In this document: positions 1-5,349 of the stretch, piece by piece
How the letters are laid out: each line of letters opens with the position of its first letter
How positions within the stretch are numbered: position 1 is the stretch's first letter
DNA from: Syntrophaceae bacterium
GTDB taxonomy: Bacteria > Desulfobacterota > Syntrophorhabdia > Syntrophorhabdales > WCHB1-27
DNA length: 7,018 nucleotides
Direction: 5' to 3'
Assembly: GCA_003165115.1 (NCBI GenBank)
Contig: PLSJ01000202.1
Span: 7,138-14,155, forward strand
The notes under the pieces: model-generated
Databases searched by the model: none
What the model saw: only the letters and a program-made list of their open reading frames with translations
What the model was told of the DNA's origin: nothing
Program-made: the position numbers and the translations under genes

Positions 1-472
1 CGTCGTCGTTTCTGTGGAGAAAGACGAAATCTTCCTGGTAGATCACGTTGAGCCATCTGAGGGCGTGGAGGACCGCGACGCTCTGCACGGTGGTGATCCT
101 GAGGTGTTTCTCGGCGCTCAGCTCTTCCGAAAGCGATCTGGGAATCGCTGCCGCCAGCACGTTCCCTTTCGTCGTCTCCACAAAATCTATCGTCAGGTCT
201 TCCGCGGAGAGAGGCATTCTCTCTTCGAGCTCGGCGCCGAGCACAAGTCTGATCTTCCGTTTGTCGGAGAAGGGGAAAGCCAGGTTGAACAGGTACGCCG
301 AGCCGTTTTCGACCGCGGCGCCGTAGCCGTCTTCTTTCACGACCTCTCTCAGCTCGTCGAGGCTTCCCTCCCCGAGGATGTGCAGGTCCGTTATCTCTTT
401 TTCCCTGACGGCGAGGGTTACTCCATGCCAATTTCCGTTCTGCTGGATAATGGCCGCTCCTTTTCTTCTCAA
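1..472 (-). CDS. gspL: GspL/PilM-like type II secretion platform protein, N-terminal part (runs off left edge)
   Basis: The reading frame stays open for 157 codons from a TTG start at 472-470 to the window edge, so only the N-terminal cytoplasmic part is present. The TTG overlaps the gspK stop (shared bases in TTTTGA) and has GGAGG five bases upstream; no ATG lies nearby in frame (the first internal Met is residue 86), so a TTG start is favoured. Around residues 61-99 the protein reads LFNLAFPFSDKRKIRLVLG and continues with an E-L-E-x-x-(M)P pattern. This resembles the segment of GspL and PilM actin-fold domains in which PF..KRK is followed by an LxxELE..xP stretch. The family is known to form the inner-membrane platform of the T2SS with GspM, GspF and the ATPase GspE. 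The position directly after gspJ and gspK is the usual one for gspL and supports the call. The transmembrane and periplasmic half lies outside the window. The first beta strand is weak compared with PilM (no IGIDIG-like start). Confidence 0.72.
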   Translation of the reverse strand, partial: MRRKGAAIIQQNGNWHGVTLAVREKEITDLHILGEGSLDELREVVKEDGYGAAVENGSAYLFNLAFPFSDKRKIRLVLGAELEERMPLSAEDLTIDFVETTKGNVLAAAIPRSLSEELSAEKHLRITTVQSVAVLHALRWLNVIYQEDFVFLHRNDD

Positions 473-1611
473 AACTCCCTCCAGGAAATGGTTGTGACGG
501 TTGTGCCGTCTCTCTTCAAAAGAGCCTCCACATTTTTTACCACATTGCCGATAGTATACTTGCTTTTGACCGTAAAGTAAGCAGAGTTCACCTTGACGAG
601 GGGCGCCACCGCGCCTGCCTGGTCCTGCCCTATCTTGACGGCCGACGCCATATCTTTTACGTCCTTGAGGTCGTGTCCGTCGCGGTAGCGGACGAAGTCC
701 TGTATGTCACTTTGACCCAACGGCTGGGCAAGAGTGCTCGTCTTGGTGCCGAGAACGGCGTACAGGACCTGGATCGCGGCCGTGTTGAGGTTCACCTTGC
801 CGTCCGTGGGGGCAATCGTCAGGTAACTTCTCAGGTTCTTGTCATTGAGCAGCTCCTTGTCGAACCCCTTGACGAGAAGGAGCTCGTCCAAAGAATCGAG
901 GGGGCCGTTCTTGCAGCGATATCCCCGTTGCTTATAATAGTCGTCCTCGGCGCCCTCGGTCCCTGTCGTGTCGTTGTCGGGGTCGAGCCAGTCGATCAGG
1001 GCATCGACGATCTCCGGCTTGCCGCCCAGTTGGGAAATGAGGCTCCTGAGCCGGGTGTCAAAGTCCTTGTCCACCTGATACGTCACGGCGATCTCCGTTC
1101 CCGCGCCGCCCGTTTTGCCCGCGCCGGGGGCAGCGGTGCCCGCGGGCGTTGTGCCGCCCGCGGCGGGAGTGGTACCCGAAGGTATTGCGCCGCCCGCGGC
1201 AGGGGCGGCGGTATTGGCAGCAGATGCCGCGCCGCCGGCGGCATTCGTGCCTGCCGCCGTCTGGCTGGGTTTGACGGCGACCACGAGGTTATTGATCGGG
1301 ATTTTGCCGTCTTCGTCCACGACCACCACGGTGAGGATGCCGTCGCCGAGCGCCAGAGACGGAAAAGCGGCCGCCCATTTATCCGTTTTCGCATCATAGT
1401 TGGGATCGTCCGCTTTCAGGATGCCTTTGGCCCCCTCGACCCCCGACCGGGAGAGGCGAAGCGCCTGAACGGAATTCCGGAAATTATCGGCCTGGGTGAG
1501 GTTAAGCTGCACCTTTGCATTAAAGGCCAGAATGAGCGGGAAGAGCACCGCGATCACGAGAAGGATGGTGACGAGTATGAAACCTTTCTCGCCGGTATCA
1601 TTGGCTCGCAT
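469..1611 (-). CDS. gspK: Type II secretion minor pseudopilin GspK (tip component)
   Basis: 380 aa from the ATG at 1611-1609, which overlaps the end of gspJ by 14 bases; AGGG lies about nine bases upstream. A longer in-frame start at 1797 is rejected because it adds 62 Arg/Val-rich residues read from the gspJ tail. The N terminus MRANDTGEKG|FILVTILL is a class III prepilin signal with cleavage after Gly10 and a hydrophobic helix behind it. Position +5 is Thr rather than Glu, as is typical of GspK, which caps the pseudopilus. Family landmarks are D-x-D-GKIPINNL (99-109), DALIDWLDPDND (203-214), GAEDDYY (220-226), SLDELLLVKG (240-249) and the NLNTA motif (274-278). Residues about 115-172 are an Ala/Gly/Thr/Pro-rich insertion, which makes the protein longer than the roughly 330 aa usual for GspK. 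With GspI and GspJ it would form the tip complex that primes pseudopilus assembly. Confidence 0.93.
   Translation of the reverse strand: MRANDTGEKGFILVTILLVIAVLFPLILAFNAKVQLNLTQADNFRNSVQALRLSRSGVEGAKGILKADDPNYDAKTDKWAAAFPSLALGDGILTVVVVDEDGKIPINNLVVAVKPSQTAAGTNAAGGAASAANTAAPAAGGAIPSGTTPAAGGTTPAGTAAPGAGKTGGAGTEIAVTYQVDKDFDTRLRSLISQLGGKPEIVDALIDWLDPDNDTTGTEGAEDDYYKQRGYRCKNGPLDSLDELLLVKGFDKELLNDKNLRSYLTIAPTDGKVNLNTAAIQVLYAVLGTKTSTLAQPLGQSDIQDFVRYRDGHDLKDVKDMASAVKIGQDQAGAVAPLVKVNSAYFTVKSKYTIGNVVKNVEALLKRDGTTVTTISWREF
1096..1269 (-). repeat. Ala/Gly/Pro/Thr low-complexity insertion in GspK
   Basis: About 58 codons of gspK (residues about 115-172) encode an Ala/Gly/Thr/Pro-rich linker with recurrent AAG, TTPA and APAAGG-like units. 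It falls between the family's DGK-IPINNL strand and the start of the alpha-helical domain, where GspK normally has a short loop. Confidence 0.8.
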
Positions 1612-2434
1612 TCTGACCGCCCTGACCCGTACCCGTAACGGTGCCGGCACTCGTACCCGTACCTGCAACGGTACCCGCGCTCGTACCGGTGGCACCCGCC
1701 GTCGTGCCCGTGCCCGCCGTACCCGCACTCGTGCTCGGGTCACCCAGACTCTGAATGGACTCCTCTGCCACGAACCTCCTGATCTTCCCCTTTGCATCGG
1801 AGATGTCGATCGTGACCCTTATCTGCGTCGGCATCTGTCCGGTCACCCCTGAATCCCAGGTTTGGAGCCAGGTGGAGCCATTATAGAACTCGACGAGAAA
1901 CCCGGTTATTATTGTCGATACCTCGAAGGCTTTCGGGAGGTAATCGGCGGGGCTTTTGTCGAGGGGATCACTCAAGTCCGTCGATTCTCTCCTCACGAGG
2001 GTCTTTTCACCCTTGTCGGACAGGATAAGCGCGTAGCCTACCCTCCGCAGCCTTTGAGGCTCCGTCCCGGACAAAGCGTCGGTAACGAACTCCACTTCCC
2101 CGAACGAGCTATTCTGGATCACGGTGTTTTTGCCCAGGAGGGCGTATCGGGCGGGACTGATGGAGCGAACGTCCCTCTTGATCAATTCCGAGAGCGTCCT
2201 GCCCGTATCCATGGCGTCCTGGTTCTCTGTAGCCGCATCGATAGACCGGTTTATGGAAAAGTAGGTCCAATAGACTATGGTGAGAAGAAGGGCCGACAGT
2301 GCGACAGCAAGGACGACTTCGACCAGCGTAAAGGCCCCGGCCATGCCGGTCTTGCGCGGCAACACCGCATCCATCGCACCGCCCTTCATAGGCAGACTTG
2401 CTTCTCCTTGCATTATAGTACGGCCCGCCCTCAT
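1598..2434 (-). CDS. gspJ: Type II secretion minor pseudopilin GspJ
   Basis: 278 aa if it starts at the ATG at 2434, which directly abuts the TAG of the DUF192 gene. Internal ATGs at 2413, 2389 and 2374 would shorten the leader; the one at 2374 has AAGGG seven bases upstream, so the true start is uncertain. The prepilin signal is MAGA|FTLVEVVLAVALSAL with Glu at mature position 5; Ala rather than Gly stands just before the cleavage site. The hydrophobic helix is followed by a GspJ-like body (SELIKRDVRS, then a predicted beta domain with VEFYNGSTWLQTWDS and MPTQIRVTIDI). It matches GspJ better than GspI or GspH in length and in the W....P..IRVTI segment near the end. Residues 231-278 are a Ser/Gly/Thr/Ala tail with a duplicated ten-residue unit. 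GspJ is known to join GspI and GspK at the pseudopilus tip. Confidence 0.88.
   Translation of the reverse strand: MRAGRTIMQGEASLPMKGGAMDAVLPRKTGMAGAFTLVEVVLAVALSALLLTIVYWTYFSINRSIDAATENQDAMDTGRTLSELIKRDVRSISPARYALLGKNTVIQNSSFGEVEFVTDALSGTEPQRLRRVGYALILSDKGEKTLVRRESTDLSDPLDKSPADYLPKAFEVSTIITGFLVEFYNGSTWLQTWDSGVTGQMPTQIRVTIDISDAKGKIRRFVAEESIQSLGDPSTSAGTAGTGTTAGATGTSAGTVAGTGTSAGTVTGTGQGGQNASQ
1601..1744 (-). repeat. Gly/Thr/Ser/Ala low-complexity tail of GspJ with a 30-base tandem duplication
   Basis: The last 48 codons of gspJ are simple repeats of GGT/ACC-type codons. The unit TGTSAGTVAG is followed at once by TGTSAGTVTG, encoded by two adjacent 30-base blocks (1631-1660 and 1661-1690) that agree at 24 of 30 positions. 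Further GT/AGT units lie upstream. The tail is probably disordered and could change length by slippage. Confidence 0.8.
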
Positions 2435-2932
2435 CTACCTGCCTTTTTCGATGGCAACGTAGTCGCCGAACTTTATGCGATATTTTTCCACAAACCCCTG
2501 GCTCACTTCGATCGCGTGCCGCGCGTTTACGCGGGAGGTATAGACGGGGCACGCGCCGGGGTCCTCTCCGGCGCAGGGCGCCATATTTTGCATATCGACG
2601 ATCTTCAGGCCGTCGTCGAGAAAAATAACGGTCAGCGGTATTCGGGTATGATACATCCAGAAGGTCAGGCGCGTGGAGTCGCGGAAAGAGAACATCATGG
2701 CCTCCAGCTCACCCATCGACGTCCTGTACATGAGCCCTTTGGATCTTTCCGCCGCCGTTTCGGCCATCTCCGCCGCCACCGACACCCCTGACGGCATAAA
2801 CGTCACCTTTCGCCTGACCGCTGCCGTCTGTGCGGCGGACAAGTGAGCCGAAAAGAAGAAGAGCGCCGTCGCCATGACAATCGGCCGCCGCCAGGCTTTT
2901 ATTCGGGACCGGATGTGGTCCTTTTGTCTCAT
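2435..2932 (-). CDS. Secreted DUF192-family protein
   Basis: 165 aa with an ATG at 2932 preceded by a G-rich ribosome-binding site (AGGGGGGA) about seven bases upstream. A basic stretch, then MATALFFFSAHLSAAQ at about residues 20-35, forms an export signal; a start at Met20 is possible. The mature part has the DUF192 (PF02643) pattern: EMAETAAERSKGLMYRTSM, then MMFSF, FWMYHTRIPLTVIFLD, I-V-D-M, P-C..ED..ACPVY and the closing HAIEVSQGFVEKYRIKFGD. The family has a small beta-rich fold with no established biochemical role. Two Cys residues (C-x-x-x-x-x-x-x-C around CAGEDPGAC) could form a disulfide in the periplasm. The stop codon abuts the gspJ start, so the gene is translated in one operon with the pseudopilins, which is not its usual setting and may point to a secretion-related role (inference). 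Confidence 0.88.
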   Translation of the reverse strand: MRQKDHIRSRIKAWRRPIVMATALFFFSAHLSAAQTAAVRRKVTFMPSGVSVAAEMAETAAERSKGLMYRTSMGELEAMMFSFRDSTRLTFWMYHTRIPLTVIFLDDGLKIVDMQNMAPCAGEDPGACPVYTSRVNARHAIEVSQGFVEKYRIKFGDYVAIEKGR

Positions 2933-2983
2933 CGTGTTCCCCCCTGTGCCAGAAAAGTCCCCTTTACGCAGGCTTCAGGGCCA

Positions 2984-3012
2984 AGTATACCATCTAAGGC
3001 CGGTCCGATAAA
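2984..3012 (-). promoter_or_regulatory. Sigma-70-like promoter (extended -10) for DUF192-gspJKL operon
   Basis: On the minus strand the -10 box TATACT (2989-2984) is preceded by TGG, an extended -10. A weak -35 TTTATC (3012-3007) sits exactly 17 bases upstream. Transcription would begin near 2977, leaving a leader of about 45 bases before the ATG at 2932. Confidence 0.5.
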
Positions 3013-3128
3013 GGGCACCGGCGCGTGCGGCCCCCTCGGCGCACCGCCACAAAGCCCGTGCGGTCCTCATCAGGCGCCGTCCGCAGGAACAGGCTGGATT
3101 TCGCTCGCTCAACATGGGCTGTTCTCAT
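2994..3128 (-). CDS. Possible small leader ORF, 44 aa, unrecognised
   Basis: ATG at 3128-3126 with AGGAG eight bases upstream and a TAG at 2996-2994. It lies behind the promoter at 3205-3176 and in front of the one at 3012-2984. The product is Arg-rich (MRTAHVERAKSSLFLRTAPD at the start, then a basic half with RRGGRTRR) with no family I recognise, no signal peptide and no membrane segment. It may be a true small protein, a leader peptide, or a chance ORF in a leader RNA. The good ribosome-binding site is the main support. This ORF and the two promoters are all I see in the 412 bases between 2933 and 3344, apart from the inverted repeat at 3219-3240. Confidence 0.3.
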   Translation of the reverse strand: MRTAHVERAKSSLFLRTAPDEDRTGFVAVRRGGRTRRCPLSDRP

Positions 3129-3175
3129 GATGCAGTCTCCTGGGATGTGCCAACCGGTCCGCCGTGCAGGGCTTA

Positions 3176-3205
3176 AATATACTTTCTTATGCAAACTAAA
3201 GTCAA
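3176..3205 (-). promoter_or_regulatory. Sigma-70-like promoter, distal, reading toward the gsp operon
   Basis: On the minus strand TTGACT (3205-3200) and TATATT (3181-3176) are spaced by 18 bases, with an AT-rich spacer that stands out from the GC-rich surroundings. A transcript would start near 3169 and cover the small ORF at 3128-2994 before the operon. Confidence 0.6.
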
Positions 3206-3218
3206 GTACGGGGAAGGA

Positions 3219-3240
3219 CGGCCGGGTCTTGCCCCGGCCG
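3219..3240. repeat. Perfect 8-bp GC-rich inverted repeat
   Basis: CGGCCGGG (3219-3226) and CCCGGCCG (3233-3240) flank the six bases TCTTGC. No T-run follows on either strand, so it is not a standard terminator. It lies 14 bases upstream of the -35 box of the distal gsp promoter, centred near -60 from the likely start, where an activator or repressor could bind. Confidence 0.45.
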
Positions 3241-3344
3241 GTGAGCCTCCTTGATTTCCGGGGGCAGTGACACTAGGTTTAAGCAGGATGGGAAGGCAGC
3301 GGCATAAGGTGGAGGCGCATCGAATCGGGTAAGGAATGTGACAT

Positions 3345-3563
3345 ATGGGCAAGGAGCGGCAAGACTCCAAAGAGTATGTGTCAAACCCCGGACTCTACCG
3401 TATTCTGGCGACGAGCATATCGATTTTCGATTCTGCGGTCACCCTGCTGGGAGAGCCGTCGGCGTGCGGGGTAAGCTTGCCCGGCCCCGCCCAGATCGCA
3501 TGTATGAGGTACATCTTGTATGGCCTCGGGATCGGGGAAGATGCACAGGATTTCTTCTCATAA
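3345..3563 (+). CDS. Small unrecognised protein, 72 aa
   Basis: ATG at 3345 with AAGGA about nine bases upstream; stop TAA at 3561-3563. The product begins MGKERQDSKEYVSNPGLYRI and has a mildly hydrophobic centre (ILATSISIF, VTLLG) but no clear membrane helix, signal peptide or motif. About 70 % of its third codon positions are G or C, which fits coding DNA in this GC-rich window. It is transcribed away from the gsp operon. No convincing promoter is visible; TTGATT at about 3251 has only a poor -10 partner. It could still be a chance ORF. Confidence 0.4.
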   Translation: MGKERQDSKEYVSNPGLYRILATSISIFDSAVTLLGEPSACGVSLPGPAQIACMRYILYGLGIGEDAQDFFS

Positions 3564-3608
3564 AGTGTGCAGGCAGGAGCGGGCGGTCATGTCTCCCTGT
3601 ACGAGATT

Positions 3609-3647
3609 CGTCTTGCGGGAAGAGACAACATCTTGTGCCGCAAGACG
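3609..3647. repeat. Perfect 10-bp inverted repeat upstream of sigma-54 promoter (candidate enhancer site)
   Basis: CGTCTTGCGG (3609-3618) is repeated inverted as CCGCAAGACG (3638-3647) with 19 bases between. Inside it, TCTTG (3631-3635) and CAAGA (3641-3645) form a second dyad with a five-base gap. The two TCTTG copies at 3611 and 3631 are exactly 20 bases apart, two helical turns. The centre is about 140 bases upstream of the start expected from the sigma-54 promoter, where enhancer-binding activators usually bind. A hairpin with a poor T-tract (TTTT at 3654) is the alternative reading. Confidence 0.55.
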
Positions 3648-3740
3648 GGGACGTTTTAAGGACAGACGGACCGTTTTCGGACAAATGGCGGAATCTTCGG
3701 TGAGTCATGGCAATCCACCGGGCAGCCTGCACGCGTTTCT

Positions 3741-3757
3741 TTGGCACGGTTTTTGTA
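3741..3757 (+). promoter_or_regulatory. Sigma-54 (RpoN) promoter
   Basis: TTGGCACGGTTTTTGTA matches the YTGGCACGrNNNTTGCW consensus at every position except T for C in the -12 element. GG and G(T) have the correct -24/-12 spacing. The expected start near 3768 leaves a leader of about 16 bases containing the ribosome-binding site of the gene at 3784. Confidence 0.75.
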
Positions 3758-3783
3758 AAGAAATCTGACAGTAAGAGGCACAT

Positions 3784-4260
3784 ATGGAAAAAAGAAGAAT
3801 AATGAACGTGCTCCTTTATTCGACCGGTGAGGCGGGCGAACGGCTTCAGGAAATGGTCCAGAATCTGGTGCCGCAGGACAAACTCGAGATATACAAGACA
3901 TTCGAGGGCTTTTCCGAGAGGCTGCGGAAGCCGATGGACGATATACCTGTCGCCGTGATCCTGGCTGCGAGCGAGGACGACCTTTTGACCATCCTTTCCA
4001 TCAGCCATTTATTGTACGACGTCCGTTTTATCCTGATTCTCCCCGACAGGGATGATCCTACGGTCGCGATCGGTCACAGCTTGAGGCCGCGCTTTCTCGG
4101 TTATAAGGACAGTGATTTCAGAGAAGTCACGGCTGTATTGGGCAAAATGATCGGCGGGTTCTATTATAGCCGGAAGGCCAAGGACCCGGCCGCCGCTCAC
4201 ATCTACCCGGTACGAAACATGATGGGACATCAGCCGCATTACAAGAAATTCGCGTCGTAA
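3784..4260 (+). CDS. Receiver-fold-like protein without phosphoacceptor Asp (pseudo-receiver)
   Basis: 158 aa; the ATG at 3784 has AAGAGG about five bases upstream and follows a sigma-54 promoter. The predicted order alternates like CheY: strand NVLLYST (8-14), helix around GERLQEMVQNLV, strand LEIYKT, helix FSERLRK, strand VAVILAAS (56-63), helix LLTILSISHLLYDV, strand RFILILPD, helix, then FLGYKDSDFREVTAVLGKMI with a Lys where receivers have their conserved beta-5 Lys. The acidic pair after strand 1 and the Asp at the end of strand 3 are absent (S-T-G-E and A-A-S-E instead), so phosphorylation is unlikely. A basic tail of about 30 residues (SRKAKDP to HYKKFAS) follows. I do not recognise a named family; the fold is an inference from the pattern. 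It may act by protein-protein contact as an atypical receiver. Confidence 0.75.
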   Translation: MEKRRIMNVLLYSTGEAGERLQEMVQNLVPQDKLEIYKTFEGFSERLRKPMDDIPVAVILAASEDDLLTILSISHLLYDVRFILILPDRDDPTVAIGHSLRPRFLGYKDSDFREVTAVLGKMIGGFYYSRKAKDPAAAHIYPVRNMMGHQPHYKKFAS

Positions 4261-4309
4261 GAGGGCATGTCGTCGCGCAGATAGAAGCCGGAAACCGCAG
4301 GGTGAGGCT

Positions 4310-4474
4310 ATGGAGCAACGGGAAACCATGGAAAGGAAGGCGGTGGAGTGTCTTCTTTATTCCATAATCTTGAAAGAGCTTGAAAGAAGAATAACGAAGG
4401 GAACGTCTCGGAAAGGATCGGAATGGTTCGGAGGTTTTAATGAAGAAAGGAAACAGAGACACAGATCAGCTTAA
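4310..4474 (+). CDS. Possible small protein, 54 aa, overlapping the next gene
   Basis: ATG at 4310 with AGGG seven bases upstream; stop TAA at 4472-4474. The last 35 bases overlap the gene starting at 4440 in another frame. The product is charged (MEQRETMERKAVECLLYSII, then LKELERRITKG) with an amphipathic helix at about residues 11-28 and no recognised family. It fills most of the gap between 4260 and 4440 in the same direction, and the overlap would allow translational coupling, but its codon use is less GC-biased than that of its neighbours and it may be chance. Confidence 0.33.
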   Translation: MEQRETMERKAVECLLYSIILKELERRITKGTSRKGSEWFGGFNEERKQRHRSA

Positions 4475-4844
4475 GAAACAATTGCTCGATGTGTACACCA
4501 CCGTAGTGAAAAGGGCCGCCGCGAGCCTGCAGCAGGACGAGGGCGGCTTGGAAAAGAGCGCCGGGAGGGCCGGCCGTTGGCGCAACATGAAGATGGCGGC
4601 CCGCGCGACAAGAGACCGTCTTGCTCGCTGCATCTCGCAGGTCCTCGCCTCGGTCACGGGGTACTGGAGTCCTGTGCAGGTAGACGGAAAAGAGTTTATG
4701 AGGTCTTACGTGCGCAGGACCCTCGCCTCGTCCGAGAGGGCCGCCCTCCTGACGCGGAGGCTCATTGCCTTAAACAGGAACCAGTTGGTCAGACCGAGGC
4801 CGGTCGTCATTCACGAAATCCTGAGAAGGGCGGAAAGCCGCTAA
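4440..4844 (+). CDS. Unrecognised basic helical protein, 134 aa
   Basis: ATG at 4440 with GGAGG five bases upstream, a strong ribosome-binding site. The product is rich in Arg and Lys and looks all-helical: DQLKKQLLDVYTTVVKRAAA near the N terminus, MAARATRDRLARCISQVLAS in the middle, and a C-terminal half with MRSYVRRTLASSERAALLTR and VIHEILRRAES. No signal peptide, membrane segment, metal-binding cluster or familiar motif is visible; one Cys (C in LARCIS). It sits in a same-strand run between the pseudo-receiver and the lipoprotein, with a 116-base gap to the latter. The basic character would suit nucleic-acid binding or membrane-surface contact, but nothing specific supports either. Confidence 0.65.
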   Translation: MKKGNRDTDQLKKQLLDVYTTVVKRAAASLQQDEGGLEKSAGRAGRWRNMKMAARATRDRLARCISQVLASVTGYWSPVQVDGKEFMRSYVRRTLASSERAALLTRRLIALNRNQLVRPRPVVIHEILRRAESR

Positions 4845-4960
4845 CGGGGTCATGGAAAACAGTTGAGTCATGGACGGGTGCGGCCTCGACCAGGGGCATA
4901 AGCGAGGTGGATGAAAGGAAGCATACACGTGGGCCTGGGGCATCAGCCGGAGGGGAAAAG

Positions 4961-5341
4961 ATGAAAAGGACGAAACAAACGGTTCTTCCGTTGATCGCGG
5001 TTCTCTTGTTCTCTCTCTATGCATGCTGCCCGAGGCAATACGCAAGAGAGCCGGCCCCTCCGCCTGCCTACGGAATGAGCGGGGTCGATGCGAGGCTATC
5101 CGCGATGGCCGCCGATATTGGCGCGGCGCGCAAAGAGTCCAGCGAGGCGAAGATGATGGCCGCCGACGCGCAAAAAAATGCACAGCAGGCGCTCCAGCTT
5201 GCGCAGGGCTCATCGACGGACGCCAAGGCGGCAGCCGAGAGGGCGGAAGCCGCGGCGGTGAGGGCAGAGGCGGCCGCGACCAGGGCGGAAGAAGCCGCGA
5301 CGAGGGCGGCCAAGGCCTTTGAATTAGGACAAAAGAAATAA
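4961..5341 (+). CDS. Lpp/OprI-like alanine-zipper outer-membrane lipoprotein
   Basis: 126 aa from the ATG at 4961, with GGAGG seven bases upstream; longer in-frame starts lack the signal peptide at the right place. MKRTKQTVLPLIAVLLFSLYAC is a lipoprotein signal with the lipidated Cys at 22 (lipobox LYAC; Tyr at -2 is uncommon). Residue +2 is Cys, not Asp, so outer-membrane sorting is expected. A short Pro-rich linker (30-37) leads to an Ala-rich coiled coil (about 42-121) with four consecutive heptads, RAEAAAV, RAEAAAT, RAEEAAT and RAAKAFE. The chain ends in Gln-Lys-Lys. The plan is that of Lpp and OprI: lipid anchor, trimeric Ala/Leu zipper, C-terminal Lys that an L,D-transpeptidase can join to peptidoglycan. 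At about 105 mature residues it is longer than E. coli Lpp (58). An L,D-transpeptidase gene lies convergent, eight bases away. Confidence 0.8.
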   Translation: MKRTKQTVLPLIAVLLFSLYACCPRQYAREPAPPPAYGMSGVDARLSAMAADIGAARKESSEAKMMAADAQKNAQQALQLAQGSSTDAKAAAERAEAAAVRAEAAATRAEEAATRAAKAFELGQKK

Positions 5342-5349
5342 CACGGCCC

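Noticed and set aside
1612..1797. N-terminal extension of the gspK frame (62 Arg/Val-rich residues) from an ATG at 1797
   Set aside because: It lies inside the repetitive gspJ tail read in another frame. A prepilin signal with a proper start is found at 1611.
3066..3073. CTGATGAG on the minus strand, like the hammerhead ribozyme core
   Set aside because: No GAAA segment follows a stem II, and the flanks do not form stems I and III.
3147..3152. TGGCAC on the minus strand as a second sigma-54 promoter for the gsp operon
   Set aside because: No TTGC-like -12 element at the required spacing. The same applies to TGGCAC just upstream of the DUF192 start.
3520..4008. Several long frames on both strands across 3439-4008
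   Set aside because: They are shadows of the pseudo-receiver gene or cross the sigma-54 promoter and dyad; none has a good ribosome-binding site or a recognisable product.
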